The notes below the pieces were generated by a model. That model worked only from the letters and a program-made list of their open reading frames with translations, was not told the DNA's origin and did not search any database. Below are positions 24,602-35,765 of a DNA stretch of 64,000 bases, piece after piece. Origin of the DNA: Bipolaris cookei (lineage: Eukaryota; Ascomycota; Dothideomycetes; Pleosporales; Pleosporaceae); assembly GCA_002286855.1 (NCBI GenBank), contig NRSV01000058.1, forward strand, positions 62,001 through 126,000, written 5' to 3'. Within the stretch, counting starts at the first letter, position 1. Each line of letters starts with the position of its first letter. A program made the translations under genes and the position numbers.

Positions 24602-26034
24602 TATGGTGACGAGGTCGTGATAAGGTGTATGTAGGTATGTAAGGCTGTTTCTCGCACCCTGGTCGGCGCGGAGATAATGGCCGTAGCACCGAAGGAAGGA
24701 CGCCGGGAGGCTGGATCGTCTCAAGGAGACTGGGTGGCGGCGAGCAGTGGGCTTCCTAGTACAGGCATGGGGGCAGTCGCGTGCAACAAGGCGCGAGAAA
24801 GAGAGGAAAGGCTGAAGGCGCCTCTGGGTCTAGTGGGCGGAGTGACGGCGGGAGACGTTGGGAAGAACGCCTGCAGAACAGAGTACAGTACAGTAGATGG
24901 GCAGTCGAAGTGGGGATTGAACGACGAGGCGTAGAGGCGAGCAGATCAGTTCTAGACCGGACAATCGATTAGCGTACGGGGGCAAAGAAGCTTCTGCCAG
25001 CTGCGTCGAGGATTTCCTCAGCAGTCGCCCGCACAAAAGATGCTGCTGTATGTGTGTACTATGTGTGTACGGCACACAGGCAGGTCAAGAACAGGGCAGT
25101 CAAGGCCGCACGAGCGATTCTAGAACGCCATCTTCACTCCGACCGCTCTCCTGGAGCGACGAGAATGACGCAACTCTGCATGTTGGCCTAATAGGCGCTA
25201 GGATAGTGCATGACCAGCGCCGGCCATGGCCTACTCTCCGGGCCTGGCCATTCGATTTTTGCAAAATCAATATGTTGGCAGAAGAGTTTGCGATGCAGAA
25301 ACATGTGCCGGGTCCGCCATGGCCTTAGCGATCAAGCGATCATCGTCGGAACCCTGCACTGGATTCTCGCGGCTCGCGCACATCTTCAATTTGGATCACC
25401 CCGACTACACGTGTCAAATTCCACTGATTGCCGATCGGTTTCGTCTGCTTGGGACGCTATCCCTGCATGCATGCATGCATGCACGTACCTGTATTACTTA
25501 TATCATCAGCGCAACTCACTATGGTTAATATGGGGGCTACTAACCAAGGACCGCATGATCTACTATTAGAGAAGGTGTAGTATGCACAGCTGTCTTGTCA
25601 TAAGAGTATGGCAATTCATATTGAATTTACATTGAGATCGAGCATCAGTCTCGTTTATCACGACCATATTTCTTTTCTGTCATGTAACAGTGCACACTCA
25701 GGCATACTGGATACTCTGGTGCATGTCCGATAGTGTGATCACGAGGGCCGTATACATCCACTCAATATAATAACTACACATATTTTCTTTTGTTTAGTAA
25801 TCTGACGTGTCCGTAAACATGCAGAACAATCGTGGAAATGCGACCCAGTACCATTTCGCGGATCGGATATGTATGCTTACATAACCCAAAGACCTATGAT
25901 GCTTGACCCTGGCGAACGACAACTGTCTTTCTCACATGCAGCCGCAGCAACACCACCGCTCTAGTCCTCGTTCGTAGTGTTGCTTTTACAAACGTCACGC
26001 CAATCGGTAAGGTCACTCAAATCAGACCTTAAAT
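24602..26034. other. Intergenic region between the histidine kinase and YOS1
   Basis: 1.4 kb between two divergent genes; holds both promoters. Includes a self-complementary TGCA/ATGC repeat at 25464-25483. No coding sequence recognised. Confidence 0.55.
25464..25483 (+). repeat. (TGCA)5 tetranucleotide repeat
   Basis: Five TGCA units; each unit is its own reverse complement, so the whole tract can pair with itself. Confidence 0.9.
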
Positions 26035-26551
26035 ATGTTTTTCTTCGGGCTGGGAGGGCTGTTCTACGGTATTCCTCGTCAAGTCGCATTGGACAGACCA
26101 AGTCGCTAACACATCCAGTTGCCGTACTCCTCATCAATGCTATCGCCATCCTCTCCGAAGACCGCTTTCTCGCACGTAGTACGTTTGATCCGATTCGATG
26201 CCCTCCGTCCCTCCTTGTATCCTCCCGCACACGCATCGGCTATATCAGTTTATTTGGGACACACGTATGCTGACTGTGGAAAGTTGGTTGGACAGCATCG
26301 GCAGATCCTGGCTTCCCTGGCCAGCGCGATGACTCGAGCGTCAAGGCACGACTGATAAACCTCGTCTCCTCAGTACGAACATTGATGCGGAGTATGTCTA
26401 CCCCTCCGTCAGCCGCTGGCAGCCATGCTCCCTACATGAAACACTCATGGTTTCCCTGGAAAATGGTTAGGACATACAGACTGACCTCCACGCAGTACCG
26501 TTAATGTTCATCAACACCCTTATGATCATCTACCTCATCGTTCTCGGATGA
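26035..26551 (+). CDS. YOS1: YOS1-like ER-Golgi transport protein (IER3IP1 family), 85 aa
   Basis: Small membrane protein that works with Yip1/Yif1 in COPII vesicle traffic between ER and Golgi. Four small exons, 26035-26068, 26119-26178, 26284-26391 and 26496-26551, all junctions in phase 1, with introns of 50, 105 and 104 nt. The spliced product opens MFFFGLGGLFYVAVLLINA, continues LSEDRFLARIGW, and has KARLINLVSSVRTLMRIPL before a second hydrophobic segment ending LIVLG. This matches the yeast Yos1 pattern (FGLGRLFY...LLINAVAVLSEERFLRRIG) along its length, with hydrophobic helices near residues 8-25 and 65-84. Each exon is too short to stand out alone; the joined sequence makes the identification firm. 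Confidence 0.92.
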
Positions 26552-27187
26552 TTGTTGCACATACGGAGCCGGAGGAAGCTGAGACTTCTATAATAGGCAT
26601 AATCATAACATTAACAGAACGAGATTATAAGATGCCTTGACAGCGCCATTGCGAGGACATGAATACCTAAAAGCACTTCGGGGTTTTTTTCCGCGAGCCC
26701 AACTGAAGCGGCCGTGTCGGCGGATTTGCACCGTACTTAGCAGGGCGTTGGATTTATGGGACTCGGCCATTCGCATGTAAAGCGTTTGTGCCGCGGAATC
26801 TACCACGACTGTGGATTGTGGTTTCGAATGTACAAAATCAAAAGTACGAGTTATCTAGTATTTTGGCCAATTTGTATGCAAATGGGCAAGAGCACTCATA
26901 TATGTCACTTACTGGTGAGGCAGATTTAGACATGTAGCAGGGAGACCGGATCGCCAATGCGAACATCCCGAGGAATGTAACTCTAATTGCCACTAAAATG
27001 CTCTATCGATGTACACCAAGATCACACCTCTGCGCTTCTGTTTCTTTTTCACAAATCACAGGATTTCGTCAAGATTGACTGTTATGTTGAACAGTAATTA
27101 ATTTTTGTGCCATTGGGAGGCTGCTTGCCTTGCAAATTCACAAACATGCACATCACAATTTAATCTCCTACTTTGCGCCGCACTCTC
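26552..27187. other. Convergent intergenic region
   Basis: 636 bp between the 3' ends of YOS1 and the acyltransferase gene. A/T-rich, nothing coding seen. Confidence 0.6.
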
Positions 27188-29031
27188 CTACAACCTCGCC
27201 TGCCCTCCGACCTCCAACAAACTTTCAACTGTCGTCTTCCACAACTCCGCCCTCTCTTCACTAATAGCATTCATATCGTAACTCACTTCAAAAACCACAA
27301 TGCCCTCCGCATTGGTTAAACTTCCCACCAAGAACTCGTTCTCCCTCGCCCTAACACCTATCTTCACATCTCGAAAATCCGCTGCAAAATCCCTATCACC
27401 CAAATCTTGAAGGTTATACATCATACGCTTGAAGAATGCCGCAAGAGAACCTACAGACGAAACACCGCACGTTGCTCCGAATCCCGCTGTGCTGGGCGCG
27501 AGTGAGCCTTGCGGGCTGCTGTAAGACGAGGAGCGTCGTTCAGGCGGCAATTTACTTTGGACACGTTCGATTTGCGCAATATATCCCGTTGCAAGAAGGC
27601 GGCCTGGAGAGTGCTTGTCTAGTATACCCGCAGTGCCGGTTGTACCTTTGCTCTTGAGCCGCTTCTGGTAGCTCTTTAGTTCGCGGTTTGCGTGCTTGGC
27701 TACTAATTTGAATCTGCCTTCAATGGGAAGTTCCGAGGATAGGAAAGGCATAACGATGCCTTCGCTGAAAGCAAGCATGCATGATTCTAGGGGCGGGGGG
27801 TTGACGAAGAAGGCGCGGGGGTTTAGTGGAAAGGATGCTGTGAAGGGGGGTTGTTGGGATAAAGGATTCAGTGCTTCGTGGATCGACATCATGGCTAGAC
27901 CTGCGAGTGCAAAGCAGCCGGCGCCTATGGAGACTTGTGTGGAATGGCAGAGCGACATGAGGCGGGAGGATGCAGAAGCGGAGAGCGCCGCGGAGATGTG
28001 TCCGCACGACATTGGGGGTCGTGATGAAGCACTGTAGTCAAAGATTTTGTCAAATTTTGGCTCCAATGGTGCTGGCACTTCCAGTCTCCGTTCGCGACGA
28101 AGCGGATTTGTAAATGTCGGTGGTAAGCTTTTTTGTACATGACGTAATACGCGGATCAAGGCCCAGAACCAGCGTTGCCTTGCTCTGTTCCCGACAATAG
28201 GTGGATACAGGTCTTCTTGGGCTGCTGGTAGGACGGCCTTTATTTTGTCTACCTTTCGAAATTCCTCGATGTCCGCTAGAATTTCGTGAAATGGCTTGTT
28301 CATAATGCGATTAAAGTGACTGAACCAGTTGTACGTCGACAAGCCGTCAGAGATTTGGTGCGCAATTACAATGAGGAGGCAGAGGCTAAAGGTTCCGTCA
28401 GGGAGACGTTTGATAGGTAGAGCGTATACTTTCGATAGGCATTTCCTGGGCTCAATGATCCTGGTCACGTTAAAGGCGTGGTGGTAGATTTCTTCATCAT
28501 TGACTTCGTCATATGCATCTTCGATCCAAACAATGTTGTCCTCGACAGCTTGGATAGCGGCATCCTGTGTAGAAGGGACATCTACTGAGAAGCCACGCAT
28601 TCCTGTATCTGGGTCGTCATGGACACGTGCCAGAAGAAGAGGGTGCTGCAAGCGAAGGGAAGTCCATGCCAAGACTATCCTATGCCGGAGTTCGTCTTTT
28701 GAGAGTTTGTGCTGAATGGCCAAGGTAAAGAGAGTAGTTATATCTACGAGAAAGTTAATAGAGATTATGACTGATTTCGTTCTGGAACACTGCTAAGGGT
28801 ATTCCGCATAGTCTAGAACAGAGCAAAGCGAGGTTGGGGGTTGCACAGAAAGCTCACATACATACCTGCCCGACCGCCATAGTATGTGCCATCAACGTCA
28901 AAAGATGTTTCCACTAGTCCCAGGGGACGTTGAAACGCCTGCTTGCCATCTGAGGCAATTGATGCCTCCCAAGCAGTATGGTTATTTGCATACTTGTCTA
29001 GCCAATGGCCCTGCTGTTGTTGCCGCGCCAT
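27188..29031 (-). CDS. HxxxDG acyltransferase-like protein (condensation/TRI3-like fold), 573 aa
   Basis: Predicted transferase of the CoA-dependent acyltransferase / condensation superfamily. Exons 29031-28866 and 28743-27188 on the minus strand, with a 122-nt intron in phase 1. The splice joins FDVDGTYYGGRA to DITTLFTLAIQHKLS, which restores the common 'GRAD-T-LFTLE' entry segment of this family. The catalytic motif is AHQISDG, with His184, Asp188 and Gly189. Upstream LAWTSLRLQHPLLLARV is the usual helix before the first core strand. There is no DFGWG motif of plant BAHD enzymes. No signal peptide or membrane segment, so it is probably cytosolic. The substrate is unknown; relatives include fungal secondary-metabolite acetyltransferases, yet no other biosynthetic gene lies nearby. 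A second splice choice at 28799 was considered less likely. Confidence 0.8.
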
Positions 29032-29592
29032 CGCGCCTCTAATTTTCTCTTCTCAGAATGGTGAATTGACTACTTCTATTCGCCAGTCGAAGTATACAGG
29101 AGTTACAAAGAGTAAGCTGGACAAGGCGCGTGGAAACGGATGGACGTAGACGTTCTTGTACAAACTGAACATACGTACGTATAGTCTAAGTGCAAGGAAG
29201 TGGGCCGGTTTGCTGATTGCGGTATACTTTTCGGCCTGGCCGGTACGAGCCATGAACGGTTTAGCGTCATTATGACAGCTGGCGAACAAACTGTATCTAG
29301 TTTTGAAGTGCTTCACTATACTCTGACTATGCGAGTAAATTATAATATAAATTGGTTACGAGCCGCAAGAAGCGCAAGCTTTATAATACAAATAGTCCAA
29401 AAATACCTCCTTTATGGTTTCTAGCAGAGCAAATAGAAGAAAACGCAGAAAACTTTTCTTCTTGAATTAAATACCAATTTTTCACCTACGCAATTTTCTG
29501 TGCAAACCGGGTATCGCTAAAGCAACTGTCACATCCTTGGCCCGCATCTTCCTCCTCACATGCAGAGGTTTTGCAGTGTTTCGGCCTGTCTT
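29032..29592. other. Intergenic region
   Basis: 561 bp holding the promoter of the acyltransferase gene and the 3' region of TFIIF beta (both on minus). A/T-rich at 29330-29480. No gene seen. Confidence 0.6.
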
Positions 29593-30645
29593 CTAGACCA
29601 CATCCTCCATCTCATCTTCACCCTCTGAATCTCCATCACCCGGGCCCTCTGGAGCAGCTGCCTCGGCTTGTTTACTGGTATCACGTTGATTTTCAAAAAC
29701 AGCTTGGCGCTTCCAGTTACTTGCAAAGGGTCCGGACTTGACAAGCAGTGCAATGTCGCCAAGGACCTCTTTGAGGTATTGCTCCGGCTGTTTGGTGCGC
29801 TGCTTGATAGCCTTCATAGGCCAGTACTGATACTCGTCGAATAGAGTATGCAGGAAATCGATGAGATCCGACCTGGCCATACGAGCAGCTTTGTTCTGTT
29901 GCGATTTTCCTTTGGTCATAGGCCTGATGAAGTTCTTGAATCGGTTGTTGAGCATGATGGAATTATTGACATCTGACACTTCGGTATCCTTGGTAATTAT
30001 GGTGGTCACGTGCGAACCTTGAATGGCTTGCTTAATGCGTGCGGCGCTAAAGTCTTTGTATTCTTTTGTTTCCAAAGGGTTGGCATTGTACTGTCGCGTC
30101 GCATGACCAATAAGGGCGGTCTGCTTAGGAATGGCCTTTTTGTACTTGCTTCGCTTTTGGACGCGCGCCTTGGGATCTTGCACACCACCAAAGCTCCCTT
30201 GGTTGCCCCCTCTACCGTAGCCATGACCCCGAAAGCCCGGTAAATCCTTTTCTGTAAAAACATATGTGTTTCCGAGTATTGTGTCAGTGGCCGGTGCAGG
30301 ATCTAGCTGGAAGGCAGAAGGCAGGTTCGACTTTGCGCGCCAGCGGTCGTTGAGGAAGACACGCATGGGCTTCGTTTTGTCGATGCCGCTCGTTGTCGCG
30401 AACCCGTAAACTTCTCCGATTTGTATTTGGTCGTTGTCGTTTCCATCGGCGAGATCGTCCCACTTTGAAACTGCTTCGTACAACCACGGCGGGATACGCG
30501 TGAGCCAGATATCCTTGTCTGAACTATCCTTGCTCATGATCATCTCGCCAGTATCCTCATAGAACTCATCGTCCATGAAACCGCCGCCTGGAGTAGATGC
30601 GTCTGGGTCCATCTTGACATCGGGGTCTGCCTTGATGCCGTTCAT
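29593..30645 (-). CDS. tfg2: Transcription initiation factor IIF subunit beta (TFG2/RAP30)
   Basis: Nuclear RNA polymerase II initiation factor; the beta subunit contacts promoter DNA and stabilises the polymerase in the preinitiation complex. Single exon, 350 residues. After an acidic N-terminal stretch comes the dimerisation domain with KDIWLTRIPPWLYEAVSKW and IQIGEVYGF; the middle has a Gly-rich insert and a basic KARVQKRSKYKKA block; the C-terminal winged helix runs around SDLIDFLHTLFDEYQYWPMKAIKQ and QPEQYLKEVLGDIALLVKSG. The end is acidic (GEDEMEDVV). The start is the first ATG; the frame stays open only to a TTG at 30672. It is divergent from COP9 subunit 4. Confidence 0.95.
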   Translation of the reverse strand: MNGIKADPDVKMDPDASTPGGGFMDDEFYEDTGEMIMSKDSSDKDIWLTRIPPWLYEAVSKWDDLADGNDNDQIQIGEVYGFATTSGIDKTKPMRVFLNDRWRAKSNLPSAFQLDPAPATDTILGNTYVFTEKDLPGFRGHGYGRGGNQGSFGGVQDPKARVQKRSKYKKAIPKQTALIGHATRQYNANPLETKEYKDFSAARIKQAIQGSHVTTIITKDTEVSDVNNSIMLNNRFKNFIRPMTKGKSQQNKAARMARSDLIDFLHTLFDEYQYWPMKAIKQRTKQPEQYLKEVLGDIALLVKSGPFASNWKRQAVFENQRDTSKQAEAAAPEGPGDGDSEGEDEMEDVV

Positions 30646-31089
30646 GGCGACGTGTGAGAGGGATTGTGGCAATAGTGGATAGCGAGCGGGCGCCTGACTG
30701 TTAAGACAGAGCTAGAAACTGTTATGGCGTTGGAAAAGTGAAAGAATAAAGACGTTGCACAATGGCGACGAAGAGAAGGTTAGGTGTAGGTGCAATGATG
30801 AAAGGCAGTAGGCTGCCCATTGTTGGTTGTTCCCGGCGCGCGCTTGCATTGGCGTGCCAAGGCCGTTATCGATAATGCAGAGCTGTCGCGCAGCCTCGCG
30901 CTTGCCCCAGCTGCCCCACGTCTGTTGCCTGCCACTGTGAGCGTAATCTTAATCTTCTCTCGTGAGGTCATTTAACAGATTCTCTTATATCAGTTTGTAT
31001 TCTTCGAATCAAACTCGGGAATATACCGCCCACCCACGATCAACTGAGCCAAACCTTCGCAATTGTTTACGCTTGCCCCTCCCCGAGCC
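30646..31089. promoter_or_regulatory. Divergent promoter region, TFG2 / CSN4
   Basis: 444 bp between the start codons of two divergent genes; no other coding sequence. Individual sites were not assigned. Confidence 0.55.
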
Positions 31090-32343
31090 ATGGCTTCGCA
31101 AGCTGTCACCACTGCTTTACAGGAGATTGAGACGGCGCCTGTTAGCGATAAGCCTTCCCAATACACCGCTCTCCTTCAGCAGATTATCGATTCTTCGGCC
31201 AATGTGGCTGCTGATCTAAAAGCATATGCACAAACTCTCCTCGACGACTCACTCGGTATAGTCGTGCTCCGACCACTTCTTGCTGCCTTTGTGGACGCCT
31301 TCCAGAAACTCAAGGATCCAGATGCCAAGATAGAGATCGGTGAAAGGGTTGTTACACTGCTACAGTCCAAGGGTGCGGGGCAATATGAAGAACAGGATAC
31401 ACAGATCAAGCAAGCACTGGCAGATGCTTTCGAAGAGAACGAGGATTACAGGCGGTCTGCACAGACACTAGCTACCATCAGCCTAGAATCCACCCAGAAG
31501 TCCATCACTCCTGATGAGAAGGCCAAAGTATGGATCCGAATAGTGCGGTGCTATCTGGAAGAGGACGATCCAACAAGCGCGTACACACATCTTAACAAGA
31601 TCAAGAACATCATCTTCAGTGTCCAAGACAAGGCGACCAAGGTCATGTTCCATCTTAGTCAAGCCCGTATTCTTGATTCGCAACGCTCCTTCTTGGATGC
31701 TGCGCAAGCGTACTACGGCATTAGCAATGAGCCACTGGTGGACAGTGAGGAGCGAGATGGGTTCCTTGGACGGGCCATTATCTGTACAGTCCTCGCACCA
31801 GCAGGTCCTCAGCGAGGGAAGATGTTGGCCAAGCTATACAAAGACGACCGAGCCAGTTCTGCTGACGACTTCGCAATTCTGGAGAAGATTTTCTTGAACC
31901 GTTTGCTCACGCCTGCTGAAATTAAAGCCTTCTCTGCTAAGCTGGACCCGCACCACCTTGCACGAGGCTCAGACGGTTTGACAGTATTGGAAAAGGCTAT
32001 TCTCGAACACAATCTAGTCGGCGCATCAAAACTATACAACAACATTGGATTCGACCAGCTTGGTGAGCTGTTGGGCATTGACGCAGAAAAGGCCGAGGAC
32101 TACGCAGCCAAGATGTTGGAGCAAGGCCGTCTTGCTGGATACATTGATCAAATAGACCGTTACGTCTTTTTCGAGGGAGAGGCAAGTGGGGAGCGCAAAA
32201 CGGGCCATGCGGAGCGAGTAGTGGGCAAGGAGCTGCGAAAATGGGACGCCAATGTGACTGGGTTGGCAGAGGAGGTAGAAAAAGTCACATCAATGATCCA
32301 GAATCAACATCCAGACTTCTATGCGGCGCAGGTTGTGCATTAG
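31090..32343 (+). CDS. csn4: COP9 signalosome complex subunit 4
   Basis: Scaffold subunit of the COP9 signalosome, which removes NEDD8 from cullin-RING ubiquitin ligases; in fungi it links light response and development. Single exon of 417 residues. Helical repeats fill residues 1-200 (e.g. EIGERVVTLLQSKG, RRSAQTLATISLES, KVWIRIVRCYLEEDD, QARILDSQRSFLDAAQAYY). The PCI domain follows with LYKDDRASSADDFAILEKIFLNRLL, LTVLEKAILEHNLVGASKLYNNI, and the winged-helix strand RLAGYIDQIDRYVFFE. These blocks and the length match CSN4, and separate it from the proteasome lid subunit Rpn5. The frame extends upstream to a TTG at 31063, so the ATG at 31090 is used. Confidence 0.94.
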   Translation: MASQAVTTALQEIETAPVSDKPSQYTALLQQIIDSSANVAADLKAYAQTLLDDSLGIVVLRPLLAAFVDAFQKLKDPDAKIEIGERVVTLLQSKGAGQYEEQDTQIKQALADAFEENEDYRRSAQTLATISLESTQKSITPDEKAKVWIRIVRCYLEEDDPTSAYTHLNKIKNIIFSVQDKATKVMFHLSQARILDSQRSFLDAAQAYYGISNEPLVDSEERDGFLGRAIICTVLAPAGPQRGKMLAKLYKDDRASSADDFAILEKIFLNRLLTPAEIKAFSAKLDPHHLARGSDGLTVLEKAILEHNLVGASKLYNNIGFDQLGELLGIDAEKAEDYAAKMLEQGRLAGYIDQIDRYVFFEGEASGERKTGHAERVVGKELRKWDANVTGLAEEVEKVTSMIQNQHPDFYAAQVVH

Positions 32344-32728
32344 AAGCAACGATCTAGCGAATAGCGAGCTTAGTCAGAGGTTGTTGAAGCATAATTAGCG
32401 TACGGAGATCACACAATACCCAAATGTATTACTAGTTACGATACAGGACATAGCATTGAGACTTATCAAGTGCGAACCTTGTGTGTCTTCTTGCCTTGAG
32501 CGGCATTAATCTAGTCTCACATACATGTCATTTTGCGTACCCAGCATTCCGGGGCATGCCAAAAGATACAGCACGTCCTTTGGGTGTGTGTATTCCAAGG
32601 ATTTCGCTATTGACTTGGTTGCTGTAGATTCGGTCGAGTTGACTATCGATGCTCGTACATAATCAAGGATTCTTCGTCAAGGCATTGTGACCTTGCATCT
32701 TTCAATGCATAACCCTCCTCTCATACCA
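32344..32728. other. Convergent intergenic region
   Basis: 385 bp between the 3' ends of CSN4 and mitochondrial bL21. Nothing coding seen. Confidence 0.6.
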
Positions 32729-33478
32729 CTATTGTACACTCTGTTCTCCCTCCTCTTGTGCCAACGCTGCCTCATACTCCTCTAGACTCTTGACCTCCAA
32801 CTCACTAATCTTCAACACTGTGAAGTGCAATTTGCTCTTAACATGCTTAACGTGTCTCCGCCGCCTCTTGGTCTTTTCCTCAACCCGCAATGGCTCGCTT
32901 TCGACGCCCACAACGCGCGCTCTGCAAGTGAATAACCGCTCATCCAAATAGTACACTTTTTTTCCGTGGTCTGAAGTCCCCTTGACAGCCTCTGGCGCTT
33001 TTAATGTATAGTCTCGTGAGCCAATGTGTGTGGCGCGGTTGAGACGCAGGATATCACCGGGGCGGACGTTTGGCATTTGGAAGGGGAGGCGAAGGGTATC
33101 GCCGCGAGTGAGGAGATAGGGTCGCCCGTGGAGATGTGCAGTTATGTAGTGTGCTGGTTGCATCTGCAGGAGCGGAAGGAGTGTTCGGATGGAGGGTGTG
33201 AGTGTCGTTGAGACAATGTCTAATCGAGCGTGTGGCGACGCTTTGATGTTTTCAGGGGTAGCAGGTTTAGGGGTATTTGCTGGCAGAGGCTGAGGCGTTT
33301 TGGAGGGCTCCTTGGCTTCTTGTGATATGCGGTGGCCGGATTGGATAAGCGGCTCTGGTGTATTTGATGTGTCGAGGTTGTGCGATATTGTTGTTACTCC
33401 TGCGCGAAAAATCGTGGGCTGTATTATCGACCTTGAATCGAAGAGAACATTCCTTGCAGTGCGAGCGAGCAGCGCCAT
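32729..33478 (-). CDS. mrpl49: Mitochondrial large ribosomal subunit protein bL21m
   Basis: Component of the mitochondrial ribosome large subunit. Single exon, 249 residues. The first residues (MALLARTARNVLFDSRS) look like a mitochondrial targeting peptide. A Pro/Thr-rich linker to about residue 95 precedes the L21 domain: MQPAHYITAHLHGRPYLLTRGDTLRLPF, PGDILRLNRATHIGSRDYTLK, and a basic RRRRHVKHVKSKLHFTVLKISEL segment. Bacterial L21 has the same order of a beta-barrel followed by a KRRK-type RNA-binding loop. The protein is longer than yeast Mrpl49 (161 aa), mainly in the N-terminal linker and C-terminal tail. The frame stays open to 33664 without another ATG of better context. Confidence 0.88.
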   Translation of the reverse strand: MALLARTARNVLFDSRSIIQPTIFRAGVTTISHNLDTSNTPEPLIQSGHRISQEAKEPSKTPQPLPANTPKPATPENIKASPHARLDIVSTTLTPSIRTLLPLLQMQPAHYITAHLHGRPYLLTRGDTLRLPFQMPNVRPGDILRLNRATHIGSRDYTLKAPEAVKGTSDHGKKVYYLDERLFTCRARVVGVESEPLRVEEKTKRRRRHVKHVKSKLHFTVLKISELEVKSLEEYEAALAQEEGEQSVQ

Positions 33479-33699
33479 TGTTGCGTTTTGTGGAGGTCGC
33501 AATGGCTGGCAGACTGCCGGGGCGTTTGATAGAATCTTGGTGGTTGCGGAGGTCCGATGTTGAAGATTCCCGCATGGCTGCGCGCTAGTGGGGGCTAGCG
33601 CCGATTTTTTTTGGAGAGGCAAGTTGCGTTCGCTGTTGTAGGGCGACTTACTCCACTCCACCACTACCCTACCACGCCCAGCACAGAGAGGTAGTTGCC
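33479..33699. promoter_or_regulatory. Divergent promoter region, bL21m / NSA2
   Basis: 221 bp between the ATGs of a mitochondrial ribosomal protein gene and a cytosolic 60S assembly factor gene. The shared space suggests joint regulation, but no motif was assigned. Confidence 0.6.
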
Positions 33700-34938
33700 A
33701 TGCCTCAGAACGAGTACATTGAGCGCTTTACGAAGCAGTACGTTTATGCCCATTGCCCATGCTGCCACCCAACCTGCAGACGCTTCGCGCATCGCAAATA
33801 CCGAGGCTGCACCACCTGGCAAATGAAGAATCTGGCTAACGGCCCCATCCTAGGCACGGAAAGCGCTTCGATCATGATGAACGCCAACGAAAGAAGGAAG
33901 CTCGTGAGGGTCACAATGCGTCTAAGAAGGCTCAGAACTTGCGTGGATTGAGGGCGAAGCAATATGCCGAGAAGCGTAGGAAGGAGAAGATTCAGATGAA
34001 GCAGAAGATTCGCGCCCACGAGGAGCGAAACGTCAAGTCAAACGAAGCTCCCGAGCCCGCTACCGAGGCGCTGCCTTCCTATCTTTTGGACCGCTCCAAT
34101 GAAAAGAATGCCAAAGCTTTGTCCTCTGCCATTAAGCAAAAGCGTTAGTAAACCATGTGCATTGATTGTCTGCATGTGCTGACGCTGTGTTCTAGGAAAT
34201 GAGAAGGCTGCCAGGTTCTCTGTGCCACTTCCAAAGGTCAAGGGCATCTCTGAGGAGGAGGTAAGGAGCACCATTTGCATCAGTTTTATGTGGAACATGC
34301 GCTAATTTTGTACTTATCTAGATGTTCAGTGTTGTCAAGACGGGTAAAAAGACAAAGAAGAAGTCGTGGAAGAGAATGATCACCAAACCTACTTTTGTCG
34401 GTCCTGGCTTCACTCGTCGACCTGTTAAATACGAGGTCTGTACAACTATAGCTCAATGCATAAAACGCACACTGACACTGGATCCAGCGCTTCATTAGGC
34501 CTATGGGATTACGTTACAAGAAGGCGAACGTCACGCATCCTGAACTCAACGTAACAGTCCAACTACCGATTATGTATGTCATTTCGAAACCACGTAAAAG
34601 GAAGACAGCATGCTAACACCTGCACAGCTCAGTCAAGAAGAACCCACAGCAGCCATTGTACACTCAGTTGGGTGTGGTATGTTTTGCCAGACTCTTGTTC
34701 TCGAGTCACTTGATGCTAACGATTACCAGTTGACAAAGGGTACCATCATTGAAGTAAACGTCTCCGAACTCGGACTTGTGACGGCTGGAGGAAAGGTTGT
34801 TTGGGGTCGCTATGCTCAGTACGTTGATGCCTCATGAATTGATGTTTGCCCAGTGACCAAACGACTAACACGTGCACTAACAGAATCACCAACAACCCTG
34901 AAAACGACGGGTGCTTGAACGCCGTTTTGCTCGTCTAG
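33700..34938 (+). CDS. NSA2: Ribosome biogenesis protein NSA2
   Basis: Nucleolar factor needed for 60S subunit maturation and 27S pre-rRNA processing. Eight exons: 33700-33737, 33854-34143, 34196-34260, 34322-34435, 34488-34573, 34628-34676, 34730-34818 and 34884-34938; all phases agree and the product is 261 residues, the same length as yeast Nsa2. The start [20 protein letters not shown], the basic [18 protein letters not shown] helix, [40 protein letters not shown], and the S8e-like end ([20 protein letters not shown], then GCLNAVLLV) are all diagnostic. Most other genes here have one to four exons, so this is unusually intron-dense for so short a gene. Confidence 0.97.
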
Positions 34939-35512
34939 GCTATACTCCAAATGGCGGAACTGTGCATTTGACGGCGTTGAGGGTTTTGGTCCTATAACAT
35001 GATTCGAAGGCGTTGAGGCGATTACACACACCGAGTCTTTTTTTAGAAAGGACATCAAGGAAAAGTTTGCTAGGCAAAGGCTGGGATGAACGATGCCGAT
35101 GATGCAAAGATATGTTGAAAGGGGAAGTTGGGGGGAAAAAGAAAGGGAAAACTCGCAAAATTTTATTCTTCACATGGAATGCACCAGGGAAACAAAACGA
35201 TATACCACATTGGAGAAAGCATAGCACGTCCCTCACCTTTTTGATCCGACATGTGTACGAGCATGGAACGAGAAGCCTAAAAAATGGCTGGTTTGCTCAA
35301 AGAGGACAGAAGTAAGAAAGAAGTCTAAATGTGATTCAAAATGCCCCAAATGCCCATCATGGTATCATCCACCCCTATGTTTTCCTCCCAAATGCCATTT
35401 GCCTTTGCATAACTCGGATGGAAAATTTTGAGAAAGAGAAGGAGATTGATAAAAAGAGGAAACAGCATTAAACGGGTTGTAAAAGAGGGGGAAAGGAAGA
35501 GGAAGGAAGGAG

Positions 35513-35554
<42 letters not shown>

Positions 35555-35765
35555 AACAAAGGTGTAAAGGATCCTCCTTCCTTGGTAATTTTCCGCCTCC
35601 AGCAGCAAAAAAAAAGCCAAGGAGATTCATACTCAGAAAGAATGGTAGGTACCAAACCACTACAACACTGTAGCCGACGGGAAAAAGAAAAGCAAAACCC
35701 TATACCATTTGCAAATCCCCCCTCAGATACCAAGTTTCTTCCAAATTTCATCTACAAAGTCACCG
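34939..35765. other. Convergent intergenic region with a GAAA repeat
   Basis: 827 bp between the 3' ends of NSA2 and the WD40 gene. Strongly purine-rich on the plus strand from 35400 to 35560. No gene seen. Confidence 0.6.
35515..35556 (+). repeat. (GAAA)n tetranucleotide repeat
   Basis: About ten GAAA units inside a longer purine-rich stretch. Confidence 0.93.

Noticed and set aside
30646..30672. Longer N-terminus for TFIIF beta
   Set aside because: The upstream extension begins with TTG, not ATG.
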